Assembly: GCA_029204225.1 (NCBI GenBank)
Contig: CM055100.1
Location: forward strand, 47,260,516 to 47,324,515
DNA: 64,000 nt
Direction: 5' to 3'
From: Diphasiastrum complanatum
Lineage: Eukaryota; Streptophyta; Lycopodiopsida; Lycopodiales; Lycopodiaceae
Shown in pieces: positions 54,862 to 64,000 of the stretch (the first letter of the stretch is position 1; the number at the start of each line of letters is the position of its first letter). Made by a program: the position numbers and the translations under genes. The notes beneath the pieces were generated by a model. It did not search any database and was not told where the DNA came from. It saw only the letters and a program-made list of their open reading frames with translations.

Positions 54862-57852
54862 ACGACTCCTCAGTTTCTGATTAGACAATGGCTGTCTTTG
54901 ACGCTTGAGGAACTTGCGTTTTTCATCACACAATCAATCTATTTTTTCAGAACTGAAGTTCCTATTGAATCTAATTTCCAGTAATACCTCACACCATTTC
55001 TAATCTCTTCAGTGGACTGTACTTATCCATTTATTTTTTAGTATGAATTGATTTCCTAAGATCCTATTGGGCAGAGCGCTTGGCTGTGATTATAACTTAG
55101 CATTTATATTCTTTTAGATTATTCTTGGATGTAGCAGCCCATAATAATGGGAGAGTTGTTCCACAACTATTTCCTTCTCTCTTCTCCGTTTGCGATCTAC
55201 CGCCCTATCAACTGCCCCAACACTTCTAGTTTTTTTGACGACAACTTGGGAACATCATTTAATCTACAGATTGAATTAAAAAATGTAATGTGAACCAGAT
55301 CTCATGGAAGCGACCCTGTAATTGTTATGCTACTCCTTGACATTTGGCTTTCCCCATTAACCATAAGCCATTGAAAATTGAGTAATGGCAACCTACATTT
55401 CATCATTGGAGTTCAATGACTAAACATGGGTCAATGGGAGTTAAGAGGCAATGACATATTCTGTATATCATTGATACTCACATTAGTCCACATCTTGCAA
55501 CAAATACAACAGATAATACTCGTTTGTGAGAAGGGAGCCATCAAAATCTTCATGGTTATGGTTGAAACAATTGTGTTTTTGTCCTTTTCAATTAGCAACC
55601 GTCAGGTTTTAGTAAATTATGGTGCACCATATGTAGTTATTATGATAAAATAGTATGAGAACATGTTTTGAACATCAGGACAATGATATTGTTTTATTCT
55701 CAAACCCCAATTTGGGCCCTAGGCGTAGGAAAGATGGTTGTCAACCAACTTCACTAGCCATTAAAAGGATAATGGGCTGTCAACCCACTTTCCTAGTTAG
55801 GAGATCGTACATGATTCACCCATAACAACCATAGCATGCTTGTGCACTTGATTTATAATAAAAATATATATACTCTAGCTATATCCTACTTGAACAACAT
55901 AATTAAGGAGAATATTTGAATGAGATTGGGGACTTACGATAACCCCGAAGCAAACAAAATAATATCAACATAAGATCACTCAACCTTGAAACCATGTAAC
56001 TTCTATACTAGAAACTTTTGCTCAAGTATGCACACAACAAATTACAAGTGGATTTTACAACAAGATATTTTCTTGAGGCGCCGAAGTATGAGCAAGAGGA
56101 TTTTATAATGAGATATTCTCTTGAAGCTTTTTGCATATGTGAAACACTTTCCTACCTTAGAAAATGTGCACCTTTGGGCCCACCAACTTTAGATATTGAC
56201 AAAATAATTCAAATCTTAACTTTTCTTTTTTCTTTAAAAAACATTGTTAAACCTACAATTTAGAAAAAAAAATTCCATTTTTATATGATATTATATTCAA
56301 CAATTTGATTCTTGTTGCTCGCTACTCGCGACATCTACGTCTTTGCTGATTGCACTACAAAATTTCTAACGTTGGTTAAGCGCATCTAAGCAACATCACC
56401 ACATTGCAATGACATATTGTGAAACTTGAAGTACGTCAAAGAAGACTTAAGTAGACTACAACCCAAAGAAAATATATGGAACCATAATAAAAAAAAAGCA
56501 GCCACAAAAAAGGTTATATTCCTCATTTTTCCTGCTCTGAAAAAGGTTTCATCCAATGTTTTGCTAGAGAGATTTGTGCATGATGAATCAATTTTTCCAC
56601 TACTATTTCCAAAGTCAATATGTAATAGTTGAGGGCCATCATGAGGCATGTGAGTGGCATTATCTCATTTTCAAGAAATTATCATGATCTTCAAGTGCAC
56701 AAATGAGCTTTTGAACATGATTAGAGCTCACACTAGCTCACAAATATCATAATTTTAGAGTGAATAGAACATTCTAGCTTACCCAACTTTGTCCCTTGGG
56801 ATTACCAAGTTCACCATCAAAAATAAAGTGACAAAAATTTAGCTAGGTATTAAGGAATGTAAAACACTTGAGTGGAGGGCATCATGGCTTGGGGCGTTGG
56901 TCTTGACACCCTCCACCTAGGCTTTTGTCAACACTTATGGTATAAGATGGGTTTGGTGGTGGAAGGTTGTTAGAAATTCCACCACACAATAATAAGTACG
57001 TACAAAAGAATGGAAGAAAATAGTAGTAGATGTTAGAGATTTTTTTAAGGAGCTACATTAGTAGGTGGAAGCTCCAAATGTCATTTAGGGATGGTACATG
57101 TGTCATCTCTTAGTGTTGACATGGCAAAGGAAGGGTTGCATTTGAAAAAAAGACAAAAAACTCAAGGGTATATCTTGGGGGACCCCAAGGCCAATACAAG
57201 ACCTATCCATTCATATGTGAAGCCCAACAAGGGGCAATGAATATGGTACAAACTCATCTTGTATCAATTGTATAGATCCCCCTCCCCCTTCCCCACTTGG
57301 CTGAGTAGTCTGCAATTTGGCTCTCCAATCCTTTTTTTCGGAAGTTTTTGTGTAAATTGTTGACAAGCTTCAATGTATGTCAACTATATTCACAATTGAA
57401 TCTACTCCTTGAAAACATGATTGTTTTGTTGCGATTTGTGTGAACACCCTCTCATATAAAACTAATATAGCAGATTGAACGGCAAAATGCTCGTCCTAGA
57501 CCTTTGCCCTTTAAATGAAGGGCATTTAAATCATGCACTCTTCAATAAATGGGCATTCCTTCAGTTTTAAAGGAAACCTATATTTTTGAAGGGTAGACTT
57601 GTCCTTCAATCTGCAGCACTGCTAAGATGGGAAAGTATCACTTCACCCTTTGTGCACAGGTAATCATATAAAACTAATTTAGCTAAAAGCTAACATGGGA
57701 AACTATCACTTCCACACACGACATTCTACGTTGTGAAATTGGCTAGGGCCAACTCTTTATGGGGGTGGCCAAACCTAAATAGACAGTTCTAATGTACTTA
57801 CTTAGAATTTGTACTTGAATTTTTTCATTTAAGGTTTTTTTTATTCTTATGT
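54862..57852. other. No gene seen
   Basis: This is AT-rich intergenic DNA. Several ORFs of 60-87 codons overlap on both strands without recognisable content. A small hairpin-capable motif (CTTGGGGGACCCCAAGG) lies near 57175. No repeat array or element ends were found. Confidence 0.45.
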
Positions 57853-57965
57853 TTGTGGGGATAATGCTTCTTGGTTTCCAAGGGGAGGCTCGAACCTGGG
57901 ACCAAAGAAACTTTGGATGCCAAGCTAACCAGTTGAGCCAACCCCGTTGGCTTGTGGGGATAATG
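57853..57965 (-). mobile_element. tRNA-derived retroposon with 14-bp target duplication
   Basis: TTGTGGGGATAATG occurs at 57853-57866 and again at 57952-57965. The 85 bp between (57867-57951) read on the minus strand as tRNA-like: an A box within GTTGGCTCAACTGGTTAGC, then a hairpin (CCAAAG, TTT, CTTTGG), then a B box (GGTTCGAGCC), all at tRNA spacing. The T-stem does not pair well, so it is not a functional tRNA. A tRNA-head-only SINE or tRNA retropseudogene mobilised by LINE machinery fits best. The gap 57966-58480 to its right shows no feature. Confidence 0.8.
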
Positions 57966-58482
57966 GCATAGCATTCTCATGATTTGCTAGAAGCCGAGTT
58001 GTCGCCTTCCTTTTAGATTGGAGGCTTTCCTTTTTATTTCATCTTTTGAATGTGAAAGCTTCATCATAGGTACCTTTCAAACTTAAATTGTAATAAAATC
58101 TTGGCCTTTCCCAATGTAACTCCCTCGACAAATGTAAGAGTTGACTTTTGACACATATGTCTCAAATAGAAGGGTACCTTTTCAAAATGCCTTTCAACTC
58201 ACACGTTGTTTGACTTTTTTGCCTTGGTTTGAAAGGCATATAAGCCTTTGACGCCTTTGACGTGCATTGCAACTTGCAAATTTTGATGGTGAAATGCCAA
58301 CCCTGCTGCCAAACATGGGACCCCCTCCCCCCAACTTCTTCATAAATCTAGGACTGCCCCCCAGGGATGGGGCCCGCCCCTCATATCTCTATGGCACACT
58401 ACGATTTAAAGAAAAGCACCGTTGGATCCCGTTAGGCTTTTGCTAAGATCTTACTAAAAAGCATTAGAGAAGGTTCCAGTGC

Positions 58483-58772
58483 CACGTGGAACGTATCGAA
58501 GTGGTCGCGCGTTATAATACGCCGTGCTGATAAGCCCATCAGGGGCTGCCCACTCCTGGGTATTTATTAGCGGCTGCAGCCTCACCGCAAGTGATCATAT
58601 GACCAGGGACCAGTGACCATGTGACCAGCAACCACGTGACCATGTGACCACAGTATCCTCGCTCCTGCTCCGCGAATCTCAGGCACGGAACCATTGAGAA
58701 TCCGCCACCGCTTGATCCAATACTAGGCGTTCAGATTGTGCCACGTGTCTAGATCGGGAGGTATGCCACGTG
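58483..58772 (+). promoter_or_regulatory. G-box and E-box cluster upstream of the receptor kinase
   Basis: Four CACGTG G-boxes lie at 58483, 58633, 58742 and 58767. In 58596-58649 four CANNTGACC motifs follow each other (CATATGACC, CATGTGACC, CACGTGACC, CATGTGACC), the last two sharing a base. A TATA-like TATTTATTAG lies at 58561 and a GATAAG at 58529. G-boxes bind bZIP and bHLH factors and often confer ABA, light or stress response. The cluster is 470-760 bp before the start codon, so the promoter or a long 5' leader is implied, but the start site is not shown. Confidence 0.55.
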
Positions 58773-59242
58773 GAAAAGATCGAGTGGTGGATCTTTTTTT
58801 GCATTGCCAGCCTTTCCACCCTGATAGTATTGTTTGCTGGGCATGTTCTGGCTATAGCGAGGGAGGTGGAGATGGAGATGGCGATGGCGATTTGCATTCT
58901 GTTACGATCCTTTTGAGCGAGAAATTTCCCTCTTTATTGGGCTGAGTGTGATCTGCTGTTGTTTCTGAGCCTCTTGATGCTGCAAATGGTGAATAATTGT
59001 TGGAATTCCATCGAACACTGGCATCCCAAGCCCACATAAGCACCTGTGTTTTGCTGCAGCTGATGGCAAACGTGCTCTGAATGATTTTAAACTTCATATA
59101 TCCATCAGATTGCAGCAGAATAGAGCGTGAGGATATGGTGCATCAAAGAAACAGCTTGGAATATCCATGACATTCCAGGAGTGAAGAATTTGAGCATATT
59201 AAGTCAACAAGAAGCTTCGTTTGTCCATCACATTCCTGCAGG

Positions 59243-61849
59243 ATGCATTGTGGGGATATGAAGCCGCGAAGGAATGAGCATCATATGGACGAGCTGGGCA
59301 GTGGCATGGTTTGCTGCTGCACTAGTCCATTGAGGTGCATGAGATGTGGAAGCAAAAGCCTCTTGGTGATGATGCTGCTGTGTCTGGTCTTGCTGCAGCT
59401 GCCCTCCTGCAAATGCACTCCATCTGTGCCATTTGGCATGGGATTAGCATCGAGCGTTCAATCCAACTGGACGCAGTCTACAGCAGTCTCTTTTGGGGTG
59501 GCAGTGCCAGTGTTGAGATCTCAGAGTCAGACATACTCCCTCAATCTCGTTGGGCAGCTGCTAGGAGATCAGAACAGCTACAGAAAGGTATGGAATGCTG
59601 CTGTGCAGCACTTTAGCTCCAAGAAGGTGGTATGGATCACTAATCGTGATACTCTTGTGACCGGGCAATGCTCCCTGGAGCTCACACAAACAGGCGAGCT
59701 AGTAGTAGTCCAGCAACCTCAAGGAAACGTTGCATGGAGCAGCGGCACTGCAGGACAAGGCGTGCAGGAAATGCAGCTACTGGAAACAGGCAACCTTGTG
59801 CTGCTCAATGCGAGCAATATGGTTGTGTGGCAAAGCTTTGATCATCCCACAGACACCGTCGTCTCTGGTCAAAAGATGACTGAAGGGATGAAGCTGGTAA
59901 GTTCGAAGTTTTTCTTCAGAAGGCAGGATTTCTTTAGCGATTTCAGCGAGGGAACGTATTCTCTAACCATGGAGGATGGCGACCTGCGTTTGCGAGGGCT
60001 AATTGCATCGGAATCAGTCGTTTATTGGAGCTTCAGGAGATACTACGACAGCACACACGTCCCTGGTTCTCCTGACATAGCTGCATCATATGCTGCTTTT
60101 GCAAACGGGTTATCCCTCTTCTCCAGCAATTCCTCAATGATCGTTCAGTCCGTTGATCCATTATTGGCTCAGAATATTTCTGCTTTTCTGCAATTCTCCA
60201 CGGTGCTTCCTGATGGAAATTTGGTGGTTTCTTACTTCATGGACGGTCGATGGATCCCGCAGTTCCAAGCCCTGCAGCAGCCTTGCGATTTTCCCAACTC
60301 CTGTGGAGTGTTCGGAGTCTGTGATGTGGATAATGGTGGCCAGTGCAGCTGCATTGAGTCCTTTCATCCCACAAATAAATCTGACTTGTCTCAGGGCTGC
60401 TCCGCTCCATGGCAACGAACAAACTGCACAATCAACGCCACCTTAGATTATCAGCTTGTCCAGCTTACTGGCTATGACTACCTTCCTATCCAATTTTGGC
60501 AGGGATTCAGTTCTTCGGTTGATGAATGCGCTCACTCGTGCTTGCGCAACTGCAGCTGCGCAGCGGCGTTTTACCAAAAGAATGCATCCTCATGCTTCCA
60601 CATCAAGCAGCCATTGACCATCCGCAAATCTTACAACAGTCAATACCTGCTTTTCATGAAAGTGCTGCCTGTAGAAGATGTGGCAAATTCTCTTCCTTAT
60701 CCAGTTCCTGTGACACGTAAACAAGCCTCTCATTCTTCCTCTGCAGCCATCCCAGCAGCCTCTGCCGCTGGTGCTACTGTAATCATTGTTGCTATTTATT
60801 TGATATATCGGAGAAGATCCCAGTTGCCTAAAACTAGCTGTACTGAAGATGAGACGTTCCTTGAATCCCTTCCTGGATTGCCTCCCAGATTTTCCTATAA
60901 AGAACTGCAAGCTGCCACCCATGCCTTCACCAAGCGGCTGGGCGGAGGAGGGTTTGGATCAGTGTATGAGGGCGTCCTGCCGGATGGATCAAAAGTAGCA
61001 GTGAAGCAGCTGGAGGGATCATCCCAAGGAGGTAAGCAGTTCAGAGCTGAGGTAGCAACTATAGGTAGCATATCTCACCTGCATCTGGTTCGACTACAAG
61101 GGTTCTGCATGGAAGCCTCTCATCGTCTTCTGGTCTACGAGTTCATGCCCAACGGCTCCTTGGACAAATGGATCTTCATCAAACGCCGAGCTGCTCGTTC
61201 AGAGAGCTTAGATCATACTCTGGATTGGCAAACTCGATACTCAGTGGCTCTGGGTGTAGCTAAAGGATTGGCATATCTGCACGAGCAATGCTCCAGGCGG
61301 ATCATCCACTGTGATATCAAGCCAGAAAACATCCTCCTGGATAAAAACTTCAAAGCCAAAGTTTCAGACTTTGGGTTGTCAAAGCTTATGACATGGGAGC
61401 AGAGCTATGCAGTAACCACAATGAGAGGAACAAGAGGCTATCTAGGACCAGAGTGGCTTCTCAATGCTCCCATTACTGACAGAAGTGATGTCTACAGCTA
61501 TGGCATGGTGCTACTAGAGCTGATCAGTGGCAGGAGAAGCTTAGATCTGAGTGTAAGCCCAGAAAAATGCTATCTTCCTTCCTGGGCGTTCGCTTTGTTG
61601 AGGTCAGAGAAGGGTAATGTTCTAGATATTGCTGACAAAAGATTGGGTGAAATCACAGAAGCTCATGAACAACAACAGGTTCAAGTGCTTCTTAAAGTAT
61701 CTCTTTGGTGCATTCAGGAAGAAGCAGCTTTGAGGCCTTCTATGGCTATGATTGTTAAAATGCTGGAGGGGGATTTGGAGGTTATGCCACCTCCATTATC
61801 TGGAACATTTTCTTTCAACAGTGATCCAGATACAAGCTCTTCATTGTAA
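59243..61849 (+). CDS. G-type lectin S-receptor-like serine/threonine kinase, intronless
   Basis: 868 residues in one exon. A hydrophobic segment at about 40-52 (LLVMMLLCLVLL) after a basic N terminus is a signal peptide or anchor. A bulb-lectin domain follows at about 75-235 (VWITNRDT, QLLETGNLVLLN, VVWQSFDHPTDTV), then a Cys-rich EGF-like part at about 350-378 (CGVFGVCDVD), a PAN-like part at about 395-475 with paired Cys (CAHSCLRNCSC), and a membrane helix at about 505-522. Kinase at about 562-845: GGGGFGSVYEG loop, VAVK lysine near 586, HCDIKPEN near 689, DFGLSKL and GPEWL. The Arg before the catalytic Asp is Cys, so it is a non-RD kinase. All catalytic residues are present. It would sit in the plasma membrane with the lectin outside. 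The ligand is unknown. Length and order are typical of the SD2-5-like group. Confidence 0.95.
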   Translation: MHCGDMKPRRNEHHMDELGSGMVCCCTSPLRCMRCGSKSLLVMMLLCLVLLQLPSCKCTPSVPFGMGLASSVQSNWTQSTAVSFGVAVPVLRSQSQTYSLNLVGQLLGDQNSYRKVWNAAVQHFSSKKVVWITNRDTLVTGQCSLELTQTGELVVVQQPQGNVAWSSGTAGQGVQEMQLLETGNLVLLNASNMVVWQSFDHPTDTVVSGQKMTEGMKLVSSKFFFRRQDFFSDFSEGTYSLTMEDGDLRLRGLIASESVVYWSFRRYYDSTHVPGSPDIAASYAAFANGLSLFSSNSSMIVQSVDPLLAQNISAFLQFSTVLPDGNLVVSYFMDGRWIPQFQALQQPCDFPNSCGVFGVCDVDNGGQCSCIESFHPTNKSDLSQGCSAPWQRTNCTINATLDYQLVQLTGYDYLPIQFWQGFSSSVDECAHSCLRNCSCAAAFYQKNASSCFHIKQPLTIRKSYNSQYLLFMKVLPVEDVANSLPYPVPVTRKQASHSSSAAIPAASAAGATVIIVAIYLIYRRRSQLPKTSCTEDETFLESLPGLPPRFSYKELQAATHAFTKRLGGGGFGSVYEGVLPDGSKVAVKQLEGSSQGGKQFRAEVATIGSISHLHLVRLQGFCMEASHRLLVYEFMPNGSLDKWIFIKRRAARSESLDHTLDWQTRYSVALGVAKGLAYLHEQCSRRIIHCDIKPENILLDKNFKAKVSDFGLSKLMTWEQSYAVTTMRGTRGYLGPEWLLNAPITDRSDVYSYGMVLLELISGRRSLDLSVSPEKCYLPSWAFALLRSEKGNVLDIADKRLGEITEAHEQQQVQVLLKVSLWCIQEEAALRPSMAMIVKMLEGDLEVMPPPLSGTFSFNSDPDTSSSL

Positions 61850-61989
61850 CCCCCCTTCCTTCAATTCATTTCTTTTGAGGTAGCCTCAACACAGCACAAG
61901 TTTAACCTTTCTTTAAGTAACATCTCTCACCATCACAGTGTTTGGCCAGCAGCAGAGCAGCAAATCAGGGAAAGCAATTTCTTGGCTAT

Positions 61990-61995
61990 AATAAA
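61990..61995 (+). other. Possible polyadenylation signal of the receptor kinase
   Basis: AATAAA lies about 140 bp after the stop codon, in an AT-rich 3' region. Plant signals are loose, so this is only a candidate. Confidence 0.35.
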
Positions 61996-62439
61996 AATTA
62001 AGGAAATTTTATTCCTGAAGCAGCAGCTTAATAGGATTTTTTACGCTGATGATGGACCATGTTCCGGAAGAAACATTGAGGGTGTGATTATAAAAGAGAA
62101 TTTGATCTTTCAAAGAAACAAGGATGGAGAATGCTTGCTTGTAAGTGTCACTTATTAGCTATTCTATTGACAGGTACCAATGTTCTAGCTATGACATTCT
62201 TTCACCTGCTACATCATTTTATATTTGCATCATGTATTAAAACAAGTAACAATTTCCAATTTTCATGCAATATACTCAAGAAAATAGCAAAAATGAAGTT
62301 TTTCTTATAATTTGTGGATTGGATTCTCTTTCCTAATGTTGCACAGAGAGTCTCATGTTTTAAGTATTTGATTGGACGTATGAGAGGTTGCAAGATAAAT
62401 GCATGCAATAGTTTGCAAGAGCTCTCCATGTCTCCATCA

Positions 62440-62793
62440 CATTATTTGTAATGGAGATTCTAATATGGCACTGTAGATGGATTCACCTCCCTTGAGAAGA
62501 TCAACCTCTCGAGGAGAAGATCTAGAGCCAAGAACACCTACATAAGCACAAATAAATGAAATCGAGAAAAGACCAAAAAGAGAGATAGCATCAGAGATGA
62601 ATGCCGCACCAATCTAGGCTATTCCACGAGTAGATCTGAAGCTAAGACTGACAACCTTCGCAAGCCTAGATCCCCATTCATGTTTCATCGCTTGGCCCTC
62701 TCCCTATTGGATCGAAGCCCGATACTACATGACAAAACCCCTTCTTTGCCCTCTAGATCTGACCGAATAGGGAGGCACGGGAAGGGTCCAACA
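62440..62793 (+). mobile_element. Candidate LTR end of a further gypsy element
   Basis: The sequence ends GGTCCAACA at 62793, a few T's before a gypsy-type primer-binding site, so it should be the 3' part of a 5' LTR. The left end of the LTR was not found (62440 is only where the sequence changes character) and no second copy is in the window. No coding is seen. Confidence 0.4.
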
Positions 62794-62799
62794 TTTTTT

Positions 62800-62818
62800 T
62801 GGCACTGTTGCCAGGGAG
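62800..62818 (+). other. CpG-decayed gypsy primer-binding site
   Basis: TGGCACTGTTGCCAGGGAG follows a T run. It matches the Athila/Tat-type site (TGGCGCCGTTGCCGGGGA, complementary to tRNA-Asp) except at three places. Each of the three differences falls at a CpG and is a CpG-to-TpG or CpG-to-CpA change. It marks the start of an element reading to the right. Confidence 0.6.
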
Positions 62819-63311
62819 ACTCTGCTATTTTCTCTTTTTTTGACAGGTTTATCACTCGCCTACAGGCTTTTTTCCACTTTTTCCTTCTCCTCTTTACCCA
62901 CCACTTCTCCAGAGTGCTAGACAGGCTCCTGACACTATTCTGTGAGCTCGGCGAGTTATAAATTATAACTCACCATCAAAGACTTTATTGCCCTACGACC
63001 TATTACTCGCCAAACCCATTTTTTACACTTTTTCTTTGCCAAATTTATTTGCCATCAAAGCTGAGTGATCAGTAAGCTCATAGGCATCATTTTGATGATG
63101 GGCTAGTTATAAATTTATTACTCGCGCTCAGAGCTATTACTGGCCAATTCAAATTTTCTTGCCATTTTTTTAGTTTTTCGCCTTATTCTATTACTCGCCT
63201 ATTGAGATTTTTTGCGTTTTTTTCAGTATCTTTACTCGCCATTAGTATAGTAGCAAGCACAACACTTGATCTACCATATACCAGATCGGCAAGTAAAGAT
63301 GTGATTTTTAG

Positions 63312-63453
63312 TTATTACTCGTCTCATTACTCGCCCCCATTACTCGCCATCATTACTCGCCTCCATTACTCGCCTCATTACTTGCCTCCACTACTTGCCT
63401 CCATTACTCGCCTCATTATTCGCCTCCATTACTCGCCATCGTTACTCGCCCCG
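63312..63453 (+). repeat. Minisatellite, 11 copies of ATTACTCGCCTCC
   Basis: Eleven head-to-tail 12-14-bp units with the core ATTACTCGCC end near 63453. Isolated copies of the same core are scattered upstream (about 62851, 63002, 63116, 63190 and 63231), so the array may have grown from dispersed motifs. It lies in the leader of the gypsy element starting at 62800. Confidence 0.85.
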
Positions 63454-63836
63454 GACCCCTCCCACCCGACACCATAGTTATCATTGTTCTTTCACATCAA
63501 TTACCATCTGCATAGTCACAATGTTCATTTTTTTCCATCTCCATTCGGTGTATCCTTCATCTTGTTCATCTGTGATATCCATTTGTAAAATCCATCTGTT
63601 TGTGAACTCCATCTGTTATATCCCTTTGTTAAATTCGTCTGTTACATCCATCTGTTACTGTGACTTTTTGTTTTTGTTGTTTGTATTTTTTCATCCATAC
63701 CGATCAATTTTTTATTTACTCTTTTTTTTTTCTCGTCCCAAAAAGAATAAAAAAAATTTTGGAACGCCACCATTGTATTGGCACTGAAGCAATTCAACAC
63801 GTAGCTATCTCTACTACACTCCACTATCTAGCTATG

Positions 63837-63974
63837 GCGACTCCACTTGCGCAGTTGTCTGAAGTACAAATGTTCTCTGATGAAACAATTCAACAATACA
63901 CTTGTAGAATATACAACATCGTGAAGAGTTGTGATCCACCTCTACCTACAAAAATTATAATGATGAACTACTAA
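63837..63974 (+). pseudogene. Possible gag start of a retroelement
   Basis: An ATG at 63834 opens 46 codons (MATPLAQLSEVQMF, then DETIQQYTCRIYNIVKS) before a stop at 63973. 'E-T-I-x-x-Y-x-x-R' resembles the gag helix of plant retroelements and the position, 1 kb after a primer-binding site, is right for gag. The frame stops 27 bp before the window ends. The call rests mainly on position. Confidence 0.3.
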
Positions 63975-64000
63975 GTCGGAATGCTCAATGAGATTATATC

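Noticed and set aside
55014-55018. ACTGT as the right target duplication of the outer copia element
   Set aside because: It lies about 150 bp beyond the end of LTR similarity and is not preceded by CA; a 5-base match is expected by chance.
58852-59097. Small ORFs just upstream of the receptor kinase
   Set aside because: They overlap on opposite strands in the likely 5' leader and show no conserved content.
63312-63453. CRISPR array
   Set aside because: The 12-14-bp units abut each other with no unique spacers, so it is a minisatellite.

Overview
This is nuclear DNA of a land plant with a genome full of LTR retrotransposons. Two host genes could be read. One is an interrupted, minus-strand gene of the COR413 (cold-regulated, chloroplast inner membrane) family at 11487-13404. 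The other is an intronless 868-residue G-type (bulb-lectin) S-receptor-like kinase at 59243-61849. Much of the rest is retrotransposon debris. The retroelement density and the single-exon receptor kinase would fit a fern or another large-genome vascular plant, but the species cannot be fixed from the sequence alone.

Layout. 1-5 kb: AT-rich, gene-poor DNA. 5.0-5.9 kb: a 200-220 bp unit repeated three times, bracketed by CpG-dense blocks built from CGTTTCGAAACG-like motifs. 6.4-9.3 kb: a possible minus-strand promoter, degenerate repeats and a relic of a Ty3/gypsy polyprotein. 9.35-9.74 kb: a solo LTR with a 5-bp target-site duplication (TSD). 10.5-13.6 kb: the COR413 gene, with a tRNA-derived SINE-like insertion in its first intron and a candidate retroelement LTR where its last exon would be expected. 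15.8-26.6 kb, all minus strand: a decayed Ty1/copia element fused end to end with a decayed Ty3/gypsy element. The first is interrupted by a GC-richer 1.26-kb insert and the second by a 683-bp solo LTR. 28.5-33.7 kb: two copies of one copia LTR in inverted orientation, around an unidentified decayed ORF cluster and a copia deletion derivative. 33.9-41.25 kb: a plus-strand, Tat-like gypsy element with a long extra reading region between integrase and the 3' LTR. 41.96-54.86 kb: an outer copia element whose 5' LTR was split by a complete 6.3-kb inner copia element. The TSD (CTTAC) and the primer-binding site are still readable. 58.4-61.9 kb: the receptor kinase and its G-box-rich upstream region. 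62.4-64 kb: the start of another gypsy element, with a CpG-decayed primer-binding site and a 13-bp minisatellite.

No retroelement here has an intact coding capacity. The insertion order can be reconstructed for the nested copia pair and for the solo LTR inside gypsy pol. No operon-like logic or obvious new defence or biosynthetic system is visible. The least explained sequences are the triplicated 5.0-5.9 kb block, the unknown ORF cluster at 29.7-31.7 kb and the extra ORF of the Tat-like element.
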